Origin: an uncultured Clostridia bacterium
Lineage (GTDB): Bacteria > Bacillota > Clostridia > Christensenellales > Aristaeellaceae
Direction of reading: 5' to 3'
Assembly (NCBI GenBank): GCA_946187775.1
Contig: CAMHSI010000011.1
Location: 1-35,850 of the forward strand
DNA length: 35,850 nt
Shown here: positions 17,942 through 29,243 of the stretch, piece by piece
Layout: every line of letters begins with the position of its first letter
Numbering within the stretch: position 1 is the stretch's first letter
Position numbers and translations under genes: made by a program
The notes under the pieces: model-generated
What the model was told of the DNA's origin: nothing
What the model saw: only the letters and a program-made list of their open reading frames with translations
Database searches by the model: none

Positions 17942-19261
17942 ATGAAATCCAACAAAAAGCGCGGCGGCGGCAAGACCGGTGCTGTCGTGGCGCTGTGCGT
18001 GGTGCTCGTTATCACGATCCTGCTTGGCTGGATCGGGCTGACCGGGCTGAGCATTCCCCCCCGCGGGCTGTATAAGGTGCTCCCCTGGCTTCCCACGACG
18101 AACGCCGACAACTGGCCTGAATCCCTGTCCCTGGGCCTGGACCTGAGGGGCGGTATGTATGTGGAGTATTCCGGCAAGGCGCCGGACGGCTCCGAAGCCA
18201 ATTTCGATGAACTGGTGGAAGGCACCATGTACATCATCCGCCAGCGCCTGGGCGACAAGGGCTACAACGAAGCCAATGTCCAGCGCATCGGCTCCGACGG
18301 GATCCGCGTTGAAATCCCGGACGTGCAGGATGATTCCGTGCTGGACCTGATCGGCGCCGCCGCCAAGCTGGAGTTCCTGAATCCCGACGGCGAAGTCTTC
18401 ATGACCGGCGACATGGTCAAGCGCGCCACCTACGCCTATTCCGAAGGTGACCACCAGATCGCCTTCCAGCTGACGGACGAGGGCTCCAAGCTCTTCGCCG
18501 ACGTCACCGCCGCCAATATCGGCAAAACCATCGCCATCAACCTGGACGGTGAGCAGCTCATCGCTCCCACGGTGCAGTCCGCCATCACCAACGGATCCGG
18601 CGTCATCAACGGCCTGGGTTCCGCGGAACGGGCCACCACCATCGCCGCCCAGATCCAGTCCGGCGCCCTGCCCCTGCAGCTGACGCAGCAGAAGGTGGAC
18701 AAGGTTTCCGCCACTCTCGGCCAGGACGCGGTTTCCTCTTCTGTCAAGGCGGCCCTGATCGGCATCCTGCTGATCATGGTGCTGATGATCTGCCGCTACC
18801 GGCTGAACGGCCTCATCGCCTCCTGGGCGCTGACGCTGTACATCATCCTCCTCTTCCTGCTGGTGGCCCTCTTCCACATCCAGCTGACCCTGCCGGGCCT
18901 GGCCGGTGTTGTCCTGGGTATCGGTATGGCGGTGGACGCCAACGTCATCATCTTCGAGCGCTTCAATGAGGAAGCCCGCAGGGGCCGCAGCGCCAAGGCC
19001 TCCGTCCGTGCCGGCTTCAAAAACGCCATGTCCGCCGTGCTGGACGCCAACGTGACCACCCTCATCGCCGCCATCGTGCTGCTGATCTTCGGCACCGGCT
19101 CCATCCAGGGCTTCGCCAAGACCCTGCTGCTGGGCGTTGTGGTGTCCATGTTCTCCGCCATCCTGGTGACCCGCTTCCTGATGAACCGTTTCGTGAACGC
19201 AGGGGCTACAAAGATGTCCCTCTATACGCGAGTAAACGCCGGAAAGGAGGTCGAGCAGTAA
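17942..19261 (+). CDS. secD: Protein translocase subunit SecD
   Basis: LSLGLDLRGGMYVEY...GMAVDANVIIFERFNEEARRGRSAKASVRAGFKNAMSAVLDANVTTLI; aaggagg RBS; ATG at 17942. Confidence 0.95.
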   Translation: MKSNKKRGGGKTGAVVALCVVLVITILLGWIGLTGLSIPPRGLYKVLPWLPTTNADNWPESLSLGLDLRGGMYVEYSGKAPDGSEANFDELVEGTMYIIRQRLGDKGYNEANVQRIGSDGIRVEIPDVQDDSVLDLIGAAAKLEFLNPDGEVFMTGDMVKRATYAYSEGDHQIAFQLTDEGSKLFADVTAANIGKTIAINLDGEQLIAPTVQSAITNGSGVINGLGSAERATTIAAQIQSGALPLQLTQQKVDKVSATLGQDAVSSSVKAALIGILLIMVLMICRYRLNGLIASWALTLYIILLFLLVALFHIQLTLPGLAGVVLGIGMAVDANVIIFERFNEEARRGRSAKASVRAGFKNAMSAVLDANVTTLIAAIVLLIFGTGSIQGFAKTLLLGVVVSMFSAILVTRFLMNRFVNAGATKMSLYTRVNAGKEVEQ

Positions 19262-20154
19262 TGGTTATCAAGAATCGTTCCAGAATCTGCCTGATCGTTT
19301 CCGCGGTAATTATCCTGGCCGCCCTGGTGCTGACCATTGCCGGCCGCGGTGTAAACCTGGGAATTGACTTTGAGGGCGGCCTCAGCATGCAGTACAACCT
19401 GAAGACCGCTGTGGAAAAAGCCGATGTGGACGCCGTGCTGAACGCCATGGGCGCCGGCACCTACACCGTCACCGTCCAGGGTGCCGAAAACAACGAAATC
19501 AACATCCGGATCAAGGATGTCGCCAAGGATGACATCCAGAAGGTACAGGATGATTTCGAAAACGGCATCAAGGAAAAGTATCCCGACGCCGAGTCCGTGG
19601 GTGATGTGAACTACGTCGGCCCCGTTGCCGGCGCCACCCTGGTGAAGAACGCCATCATCTCCGTGCTGCTGGCTTCCGTGCTGATGCTGGTCTACATCGC
19701 CATCCGGTTCGATCTCAACTCCGGACTTGCCGCGGTTTTCGGCCTGCTGCATGACGTGCTGATGATGCTCTCCTTCATGGTGATCTTCCGCTCCGTGATC
19801 CAGATGAATTCTTCCTTTATCGCGGCGGCGCTGACCATTGTCGGTTATTCCATCAACAACACCATCGTGATCTTCGACCGGATCCGTGAGAACGCGAAGA
19901 AGATGCCGACCACCGCCAAGGAAGAGGTTGCCAACATCTCCGTCCGGGAGAGCCTGGGCCGCACGATCTGCACCACCCTGACCACGCTGATCACCATTGT
20001 TGCCCTGTGCATCCTGGGCGTCGCCTCCATCCGGGAGTTTGCACTGCCCATCATCGTTGGTATCCTGTCCGGCGTTTACAGCGCGAACATGATCAACCCC
20101 TATATCTGGGCTTTCCTGGAGGAAAAGCGCCGCGCCCGCAAGGCGAAGGCCTGA
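19261..20154 (+). CDS. secF: Protein translocase subunit SecF
   Basis: GVNLGIDFEGGLSMQY...VGYSINNTIVIFDRIREN; TAATG overlap with secD. Confidence 0.95.
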   Translation: MVIKNRSRICLIVSAVIILAALVLTIAGRGVNLGIDFEGGLSMQYNLKTAVEKADVDAVLNAMGAGTYTVTVQGAENNEINIRIKDVAKDDIQKVQDDFENGIKEKYPDAESVGDVNYVGPVAGATLVKNAIISVLLASVLMLVYIAIRFDLNSGLAAVFGLLHDVLMMLSFMVIFRSVIQMNSSFIAAALTIVGYSINNTIVIFDRIRENAKKMPTTAKEEVANISVRESLGRTICTTLTTLITIVALCILGVASIREFALPIIVGILSGVYSANMINPYIWAFLEEKRRARKAKA

Positions 20155-20171
20155 TAAACCGATCCTTTCTG

Positions 20172-20210
20172 GAGGGGCTGTACGCGTTGCAGTCCCTCTT
20201 TAGATTTTTT
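20172..20210 (+). terminator. Probable intrinsic terminator after secDF
   Basis: GAGGGGCTG-tacgcgttg-CAGTCCCTC (one G-T) then TTTAGATTTTTT. Confidence 0.6.
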
Positions 20211-20248
20211 CAACCCGCCGGCGTTCCGGTGCAGGGAGGAGTTTGTCC

Positions 20249-21892
20249 ATGGAGTTTGTTCCCCGCGGCCCGGCGGATCCCGCCCCCCTGGGCGGCCTGC
20301 CCGGCTGGTTCAGCGCGATGCTCCGGCTCCGGGGCATCACAACGGAGGAGGAATCCCGCCGGTTTCTTTCCCCCTCCCTGGGGGACCTGCACGATCCTTT
20401 CCTCCTCCCCGGGATGACGGAAACCGTCCGGCTGCTGCGGGAGGCCGCCGCCCGCCGGGATCCCATCCTCATCTGGGGGGATTATGACGCCGACGGCATC
20501 TGCGCCGCCTCCATCCTGCTGGAAACGCTGAAGGAGGAAGGGGCAAACGTCAACTTTTACCTTCCCTCCCGCCACAGCGACGGCTACGGGCTGAACCCGG
20601 AGGGAATCCGCAAGGCAGCCGAAAAAGGGTTCCGGCTGCTGATTACGGTGGACTGCGGCATCTCCTCCCGGGAGGAAACGGCCCTGGCCCGCTCCCTGGG
20701 CATGACCGTTATCGTCACCGACCACCACGCCCTGCCCCCGGAGCTTCCGGAGGCCGACGCCGTTATGAACCCGCTGCTGGGGGGCTATCCCTGCCCCTTC
20801 CTGTGCGGCGCCGGCGTAGCCCTGAAGATCTGCCAGGCCCTGCAGGGGCCGGAAGGCCTCAGGAAGCGCCTGGACCTGGCCGCCATCGCCACGGTGGCGG
20901 ATGTGGTTCCCCTGCTGGGGGAAAACCGCGTCATCGTCCGGGAGGGCCTGGACTGCATTGCCCGAACCCGGCGCCCCGGGCTGCAGGCCCTGCTGAAAAG
21001 CGCCGGCATCGAAGCCCCCGTCACCACAGACCATCTCGGCTTCCGCATCGGTCCCCGGCTCAATGCCGCCGGCAGGCTGGAGGACGCACGTCCCGCGGCG
21101 CGGCTGCTGATGACCCGGGATCCGGTTCTTGCGGAAAGCCTGGCCAGTCACCTGGAGGAACTGAATTCCCGCCGCCAGGCCATGGAACGGGAAATCACCG
21201 GCCAGGCCCTGCAGCAGGTCCGGGAGCAGCCGGATTTCGGCACTGCCCGCTCCCTGGTGGTCTCCGGGGACTGGAACCCCGGGCTCATCGGCCTCACCGC
21301 CGGAAAACTGTGCGAGAAGTTTTACCTGCCCGCCGTTGCCCTGAGCCTGCAGGGGGATACCGCCGTCGGCTCCTGCCGCTCCATTCCCGGCGTACATATC
21401 TTCGGGATGCTGCAGCGCTGCGGCGACCTGCTGACCCGCTTCGGCGGCCACGCCCAGGCGGCGGGGCTCACCCTCCCCGCAGGGAATATCGCCGCCTTCC
21501 GGGAAAGGCTCAGCCGGGTCATTTCGGAATCCTGTCCCCCGGAGGTTTTTCGGCGGGAAATGGCCTACGACCTGGAGGTTCCCTTCCGCAGCTGGGATGA
21601 GGAGTCCCTGGGCCTGCTGGAGCAGCTGGAGCCCACCGGGGAAGGCAATCCCGCCCCCGTGTTCCTGCTCTCCGGCGCCTCGGTACAGACCATGCGCCGG
21701 GTAGGCCGGGACCTGAGCCACCTGCAGGTGACCCTGCTGGACCGGGACAATACCCCGGTTCGCGGAATCGCCTTCTCCCAGGGAGAGGAGGCGGACCGTC
21801 CCCGGGACGGGGCAGACCTGCTCTACAGGCCGTACCTCAATGAATTCCGCGGACGGCGTTCCGTTGAAGCCCGGATCTTTGCCATCCGGTAA
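20249..21892 (+). CDS. recJ: Single-stranded-DNA-specific exonuclease RecJ
   Basis: ILIWGDYDADGICAASIL, TVDCGISS, VTDHHALPPELPEADAVMNP, FGGHAQAAG; ATG at 20249 after gggaggag. Confidence 0.92.
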   Translation: MEFVPRGPADPAPLGGLPGWFSAMLRLRGITTEEESRRFLSPSLGDLHDPFLLPGMTETVRLLREAAARRDPILIWGDYDADGICAASILLETLKEEGANVNFYLPSRHSDGYGLNPEGIRKAAEKGFRLLITVDCGISSREETALARSLGMTVIVTDHHALPPELPEADAVMNPLLGGYPCPFLCGAGVALKICQALQGPEGLRKRLDLAAIATVADVVPLLGENRVIVREGLDCIARTRRPGLQALLKSAGIEAPVTTDHLGFRIGPRLNAAGRLEDARPAARLLMTRDPVLAESLASHLEELNSRRQAMEREITGQALQQVREQPDFGTARSLVVSGDWNPGLIGLTAGKLCEKFYLPAVALSLQGDTAVGSCRSIPGVHIFGMLQRCGDLLTRFGGHAQAAGLTLPAGNIAAFRERLSRVISESCPPEVFRREMAYDLEVPFRSWDEESLGLLEQLEPTGEGNPAPVFLLSGASVQTMRRVGRDLSHLQVTLLDRDNTPVRGIAFSQGEEADRPRDGADLLYRPYLNEFRGRRSVEARIFAIR

Positions 21893-21946
21893 CGGGATGC
21901 TTTCCCGGGCCGTAATCGTTTTATCAGTCAGAAAGGAGGTCCTCAG

Positions 21947-24151
<2,205 letters not shown>

Positions 24152-24179
24152 TTCTTCTTCATGAAAGGCGGCTGTCCCC

Positions 24180-24629
24180 ATGCGCTGTGTTGTGCAACGT
24201 GTCACCTCCTCCTCCGTCTCCGTCGGCGGGAAAACCGTCGGCTCCATCGGCCCCGGCCTCATGGTGCTCATCGGCATCGCTTCGGAGGATACGGAGGCGG
24301 ACCTGAAATACATGGCGGAAAAGGTACCGAACCTCCGCATTTTCGATGATGAGGCCGGCGTCATGAACCGTTCCATCCTCGACGCGGGGGGCAGCATCCT
24401 GGCTGTGTCCCAGTTCACCCTTTACGGGGACGCCCGGGGCGGCCGCCGGCCCTCCTATTTCCGGGCCGCCAAGCCGGATAAGGCGGATGACCTGTATGAA
24501 CAGCTGGTCGCCCGCTGGCGGGAGAAGGGAATCCACGTGGAAACCGGCATCTTCCGCACGGATATGCAGGTTTCCCTTGTCAACGACGGCCCCGTCACCA
24601 TCCTGCTGGACAGCGAAAAGAATTTCTGA
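24180..24629 (+). CDS. dtd: D-aminoacyl-tRNA deacylase
   Basis: MRCVVQRVTSSSVSVGGKTVGSIGPGLMVLIGI...SQFTLYGDARGGRRPSY...NDGPVTILLDS. Confidence 0.95.
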   Translation: MRCVVQRVTSSSVSVGGKTVGSIGPGLMVLIGIASEDTEADLKYMAEKVPNLRIFDDEAGVMNRSILDAGGSILAVSQFTLYGDARGGRRPSYFRAAKPDKADDLYEQLVARWREKGIHVETGIFRTDMQVSLVNDGPVTILLDSEKNF

Positions 24630-24640
24630 GGGGAAAGGCC

Positions 24641-25207
24641 ATGCAGATCCGAGAACTGACCGTAGGCCCTGTGGGCACCTGCTGCTATATTCTTTCCCGG
24701 GAGGGCGCCGGCGAATGCGTCGTCATCGATCCCGGGGATGAGGCTTCCCGGATCCGGGAAGCCTGCGGCGGCATGCGCATTGCCGCCCTCCTGCTGACCC
24801 ACGGCCACTTCGACCATATCGCCGCCGTTTCCGATCTCCTGCAGGCGGATACGAAGCTCCTGGTCAACGCCCTGGATGCTCCCCTGCTTTCGGATCCGGA
24901 CCGGAACGTTTCCCGCCTGTTCACCGGGCGGGCCGTTACCGCTCCTCCGCCCACGGGTTTCGTGAAGGAGGGGGACGTCCTTGCCCTGGCCGGCCTGGAA
25001 TTTACCGTTTTCCATACCCCCGGCCACACCCCCGGCAGCGTGTGCTACCGCGTCGGGGATCACTTCTTTACCGGAGATACGCTCTTCGATCACGGCTGGG
25101 GACGCACGGACCTTCCCGGCGGCGATGAGCACGCGCTTTTCGCCTCCCTCCGGCGCATCATGCCCCTGGCCCGCACCCTTTCCGTCCATCCCGGCCACGC
25201 CTCCTGA
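24641..25207 (+). CDS. MBL-fold metallo-hydrolase (glyoxalase II-like)
   Basis: LLLTHGHFDHIAAV, HTPGHTPGSVCY, GRTDLPGGD, ends at HPGHAS. Confidence 0.92.
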   Translation: MQIRELTVGPVGTCCYILSREGAGECVVIDPGDEASRIREACGGMRIAALLLTHGHFDHIAAVSDLLQADTKLLVNALDAPLLSDPDRNVSRLFTGRAVTAPPPTGFVKEGDVLALAGLEFTVFHTPGHTPGSVCYRVGDHFFTGDTLFDHGWGRTDLPGGDEHALFASLRRIMPLARTLSVHPGHAS

Positions 25208-25222
25208 AAGGCGGGCCCGATT

Positions 25223-26677
25223 ATGACGCCTATGAATGACGAACTGCATGAAGCCCTTGAAACCATCCGGCCCGAGCTGCTGGCCATGACCCGGCTCTTC
25301 GGCCTTCCGGATGCATACTGGGAGGAGCCCTCCCGCTATCTTCTCCGGGCGGAAACCCTGCCGGACAGCTACCGGATTTCCTTTTCCTTCGGGGACCTGC
25401 TCTCGGAGCGCGCCGCGCCCTTTTCCACGGAAACGGATCCCCGCGCCCGGCAGCTTCACCGCCGCCGGACGGCCCGCCGGCTCTGCAAGCAGACGCTTTA
25501 TGACCTGTGCCGGAAGATGACGGGGATCCATCCCCCCTGGGGCAGCCTCACGGGGGTCCGTCCCACCCACCTGATGCTGGAAGCCCTCGCCGAGGGGCTT
25601 TCCCCCCAGGCCGCGGTGGATCGCCTGGTGCGGGAGTATGACGTTACTCTCCCCAAGGCGGAGCTCCTGGCGGAAATCGCCGCGGTGCAGGGCGCCCTGC
25701 CGCCTCCCGGGGACGGCTTCATGGATGTGTATATCGGCATCCCCTTCTGCACAACGCGCTGCGCCTACTGTTCCTTCTCCTCCGGGGAAATCGGGGACGG
25801 ACGGCTTGTTCCGCCCTATATGGACGCCCTGGAAAAGGAGATCCGCGCCTGCGCGCCCCTCATCGCCGCCACCGGCCGGAAGCTCCGGGCGCTGTATGTG
25901 GGCGGTGGAACTCCCACCGCCCTGCCGGAAGACGACTTCCGCCGGCTGCTGGATCTCATCGGGGAATATTTTCCCGGAGCCCGGGAAACCACGGTGGAAG
26001 CCGGCAGGCCGGATACCCTGAGCCGGGAAAAGCTCCGGGCGATCCGCCTCTCCGGCATTTCCCGCATCTCCATCAATCCCCAGACCATGAACGACAGGAC
26101 CCTCCGGATCATCGGCCGGGCCCATACCGCCGGGCAGGTCCGGGAGGCGTATGCCCTGGCCCGGGAGGAAGGCCTTCCCCATATCAACATGGACATTATC
26201 GCGGGCCTTCCCGGGGAGGACGAGGCGGATTTCGCCCACACCCTGGAGGAAGCCGTCCTCCTTCACCCCGAAAGCCTCACCGTCCATACCCTGGCGCTGA
26301 AGCGCTCCTCCCGGATGTCCCTGGAAAACGCCCCCCTTCCCGACGGGGACATGACCGCCCGCATGGTGGACCGGGGGCTGCGCACCGCCCGTTCCCTGGG
26401 AATGGTGCCCTATTATCTCTACCGGCAGAAATACATGGCCGGCAACCTGGAAAACACGGGCTACGCCCTGCCGGGCCACGCCTGCCTCTACAATGTGGAT
26501 ATGATGGAGGAAACCTCCCATATCCTTGCCCTGGGGGCCGGGGGAATCTCCAAGCGCATCTGGCCCGATGAGGGACATATCACCCGGGCCCCGAATGTGG
26601 CCAATATTCAGGAATACATCTCCCGGGTGGATGAAATGGCCGCAAGGAAACGGGATCTTTTTGAAGCTGAAATGTAA
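25223..26677 (+). CDS. hemZ: HemZ-type radical SAM coproporphyrinogen dehydrogenase
   Basis: YIGIPFCTTRCAYCSFSS (CxxxCxxC), YVGGGTPTALPEDD, SINPQTMNDRTL; HemZ-specific N-terminal extension. Confidence 0.9.
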   Translation: MTPMNDELHEALETIRPELLAMTRLFGLPDAYWEEPSRYLLRAETLPDSYRISFSFGDLLSERAAPFSTETDPRARQLHRRRTARRLCKQTLYDLCRKMTGIHPPWGSLTGVRPTHLMLEALAEGLSPQAAVDRLVREYDVTLPKAELLAEIAAVQGALPPPGDGFMDVYIGIPFCTTRCAYCSFSSGEIGDGRLVPPYMDALEKEIRACAPLIAATGRKLRALYVGGGTPTALPEDDFRRLLDLIGEYFPGARETTVEAGRPDTLSREKLRAIRLSGISRISINPQTMNDRTLRIIGRAHTAGQVREAYALAREEGLPHINMDIIAGLPGEDEADFAHTLEEAVLLHPESLTVHTLALKRSSRMSLENAPLPDGDMTARMVDRGLRTARSLGMVPYYLYRQKYMAGNLENTGYALPGHACLYNVDMMEETSHILALGAGGISKRIWPDEGHITRAPNVANIQEYISRVDEMAARKRDLFEAEM

Positions 26678-26679
26678 AG

Positions 26680-26716
26680 GAAAAGCACAGCCGCGCCGGC
26701 TGTGCCTTCTTTTTTA
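26680..26716 (+). terminator. Intrinsic terminator after hemZ (possibly bidirectional with glyS)
   Basis: GCACAGCCG-cg-CCGGCTGTGC then cttcttttttat. Confidence 0.8.
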
Positions 26717-26728
26717 TCATTCCCGGAA

Positions 26729-28108
26729 TCAGAACCGCATCCGGTCCTCGATGTACTTCCTGACCTCGCTGAGGGGCACCCGCTCCTGCTGCATGGTATC
26801 CCGGTCCCGGATAGTAACGGACTGGGTTTCCTCCGTCTCAAAGTCCACGCAGATGCTGAAGGGCGTTCCGATTTCATCCTGGCGGCGGTACCGTTTGCCG
26901 ATGGAGCCGGTTTCATCGTATTCCACCGGGAAATACTTGCACAGCTCCGCATGGATGTTTCCGGCCAGCTCGCCCAGCTTGTTCTTCTGCAGGGGCAGCA
27001 CCGCGGCCTTGTAGGGAGCCAGCGCCGGATGCAGGTGAAGCACCGTGCGCACGTCTCCGCCCTCCAGCTCTTCCTCCTCGTAGGCGTTGCACAGGAAGGC
27101 CAGCACCATCCGGTCCACGCCCAGGGAAGGCTCGATGCAGTAGGGAATATAGCGTTCGTTGGTCACCGGATCCAGGTATTCCATGCTCTTTCCGGAATGG
27201 TTCTGGTGCTGGGTCAGGTCGTAGTCGGTGCGGTCCGCCACGCCCCACAGCTCGCCCCATCCGAAGGGGAACAGGAATTCAAAGTCCGTTGTCGCCTTGG
27301 AGTAGAAGGCCAGCTTCTCCGGCTCATGATCCCGCAGCCGCAGGCTTTCCTCCTTGATGCCCAGGCTCAGCAGCCACTCCTTGCAGAAGGAACGCCAGTA
27401 ATTGAACCATTCCAGGTCATCCCCGGGCTTGCAGAAGAACTCCAGCTCCATCTGCTCGAATTCACGCACCCGGAAGATGAAGTTTCCGGGGGTGATTTCA
27501 TTCCGGAAGGATTTGCCGATCTGGGCGATACCGGCGGGCAGCTTTTTCCGGGTGGTGCGCATGACGTTCTGGAAGTTCACGAAGATTCCCTGGGCCGTTT
27601 CCGGGCGCAGGTAAATCTCGTTGGCGCTGTCCTCGTTCACGCCGGCAAAGGTTTTGAACATCAGGTTGAACTGGCGGATGCCGGTAAAGTCCTTCTTTCC
27701 GCAGACCGGGCATACGATGTCATGCTCCGCGATGAATTTCTCCAGCTCGGCGTTGGTCCAGCCGTCGCCGGTCTCCGCGCCCTTGGTGAAATCCTCAATC
27801 AGCTTGTCCGCCCGGAAACGGGCCTTGCAGGCTTTGCAGTCCATCAGGGGATCATTGAATCCGCCCACATGGCCGCTGGCCACCCACACTTCCCGGTTCA
27901 TCAGGATCGCGCAGTCCAGCCCCGTGTTGTACTTGCTTTCCTGCACGAATTTCTGCCACCAGGCTTTTTTAACGTTGTTCTTGAACTCCACGCCCAGGGG
28001 GCCGTAGTCCCAGGTGTTGGCCAGGCCGCCGTAGATTTCCGATCCGGCGAAAATAAAGCCGCGGTTTTTGCACAGAGCTACCAGCTTGTCCATTGTCAGT
28101 TCAGCCAT
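26729..28108 (-). CDS. glyS: Glycyl-tRNA synthetase (single-chain alpha2 type)
   Basis: [46 protein letters not shown]...[32 protein letters not shown] (IGKSFRNEI motif). Confidence 0.94.
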   Translation of the reverse strand: MAELTMDKLVALCKNRGFIFAGSEIYGGLANTWDYGPLGVEFKNNVKKAWWQKFVQESKYNTGLDCAILMNREVWVASGHVGGFNDPLMDCKACKARFRADKLIEDFTKGAETGDGWTNAELEKFIAEHDIVCPVCGKKDFTGIRQFNLMFKTFAGVNEDSANEIYLRPETAQGIFVNFQNVMRTTRKKLPAGIAQIGKSFRNEITPGNFIFRVREFEQMELEFFCKPGDDLEWFNYWRSFCKEWLLSLGIKEESLRLRDHEPEKLAFYSKATTDFEFLFPFGWGELWGVADRTDYDLTQHQNHSGKSMEYLDPVTNERYIPYCIEPSLGVDRMVLAFLCNAYEEEELEGGDVRTVLHLHPALAPYKAAVLPLQKNKLGELAGNIHAELCKYFPVEYDETGSIGKRYRRQDEIGTPFSICVDFETEETQSVTIRDRDTMQQERVPLSEVRKYIEDRMRF

Positions 28109-28147
28109 GTTGTCTCCTCCAGTTTCTTCGCTTTCGTCAACGCGCCT

Positions 28148-28176
28148 ATTATGGATTCCGGCGCCCGTTTTGTCAA
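28148..28176 (-). promoter_or_regulatory. Sigma-A-type promoter of glyS
   Basis: Minus strand TTGACA-17 nt-CATAAT. Confidence 0.65.
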
Positions 28177-28186
28177 GGATTACGCG

Positions 28187-29101
28187 TCAGAACAGGGCTT
28201 CCACGAAGTCCTTCGCGTTGAAGGACTGCAGGTCGTCGATCCCTTCGCCCACGCCCACGTACCATACGGGAACATCCAGCTCCTGCCGGATCGCCAGGGC
28301 GATGCCGCCCTTCGCCGTCCCGTCCAGCTTGCTGAGGATAATGCCGTTGATTTCCGCAACCTCCTTGAAGGCCCGGGCCTGCATCAGGCCGTTCTGCCCG
28401 GTGGTGGCGTCCAGCACCAGGATGCAGCGGGTATCCGCTTCCGGATACTCCCGGTCGATCACCCGGCGCATCTTGCTCAGCTCGTCCATCAGGTTCTTTT
28501 TGTTGTGCAGCCGGCCCGCCGTATCCACAATCAGCAGGTCCGCCTGCTGGGCCTTGGCGCTTTTGATGGCGTCGAACACCACCGCCGCCGGATCCGCGCC
28601 TTCCGCGTGCTTAATGATGGGCACCCGTGCCCGCTCCGCCCACACGGTCAGCTGTTCCGCCGCCGCCGCGCGGAAGGTGTCTCCCGCACACAGCATCACC
28701 TTCCGGCCCAGGGCCTGGAAGCGCAGCGCCAGCTTGCCGATGGTTGTGGTCTTTCCAACGCCGTTCACGCCCACCAGCAGCATCACCATGGGCCACTTCA
28801 GCGGCGGCCGGGGAATATCCATCTGCTCCGTCATGATCTGCTTCAGGATGTTCCTGGCTTCCGCCGCGTCCTTTACCTTGCCGGCCTTCACCCGCTCCCG
28901 CAGCTCGTCGATGATCACCGTCGTGGCCTTGAGGCCGCAGTCGGCCATCAGCAGGATATCCTCCAGCTCCTCATAGAAGTCCTCATCTATTTTCCGGTTC
29001 TCGCGGACCATTTCGTCCACTTTCCCGGTCATGTTGCCCCGGGTCTTGCTCAGTCCCTCCCGCAGCCGGGCAAACAGTCCCTTTTTCTTCTCATCGCTCA
29101 T
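28187..29101 (-). CDS. ftsY: Signal recognition particle receptor FtsY
   Basis: LVGVNGVGKTTTIGKLA, DTFRAAAAEQL, VDTAGRLHNKKNLMDEL, LSKLDGTAKGG; ATG at 29101 after aaggaggg. Confidence 0.95.
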   Translation of the reverse strand: MSDEKKKGLFARLREGLSKTRGNMTGKVDEMVRENRKIDEDFYEELEDILLMADCGLKATTVIIDELRERVKAGKVKDAAEARNILKQIMTEQMDIPRPPLKWPMVMLLVGVNGVGKTTTIGKLALRFQALGRKVMLCAGDTFRAAAAEQLTVWAERARVPIIKHAEGADPAAVVFDAIKSAKAQQADLLIVDTAGRLHNKKNLMDELSKMRRVIDREYPEADTRCILVLDATTGQNGLMQARAFKEVAEINGIILSKLDGTAKGGIALAIRQELDVPVWYVGVGEGIDDLQSFNAKDFVEALF

Positions 29102-29178
29102 GGGGGTCCCTCCTTGCGTAGTGAGGACAGTGTACCACATTTTCCCTTTCAGGAAAAGCTTTCAAGGGCCTTTTTCCA

Positions 29179-29207
29179 TTGCTTTCTGCCTTTTGCTGTG
29201 CTATAAT
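29179..29207 (+). promoter_or_regulatory. Sigma-A-type promoter of alaS-like gene
   Basis: TTGCTT-17 nt-TATAAT. Confidence 0.6.
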
Positions 29208-29243
29208 TCTTCGGTTCAATCAAAAGCAAGGGAGAGTTGTCTC

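Noticed and set aside
24455-26578. 707-aa minus-strand ORF
   Set aside because: Antisense to dtd, MBL and hemZ
28109-28186. Possible T-box leader before glyS
   Set aside because: Leader after the predicted start is only about 40 nt and has no T-box or specifier-loop motif; the alaS leader is also too short
26702-29206. 834-aa plus-strand ORF
   Set aside because: Antisense to glyS and ftsY
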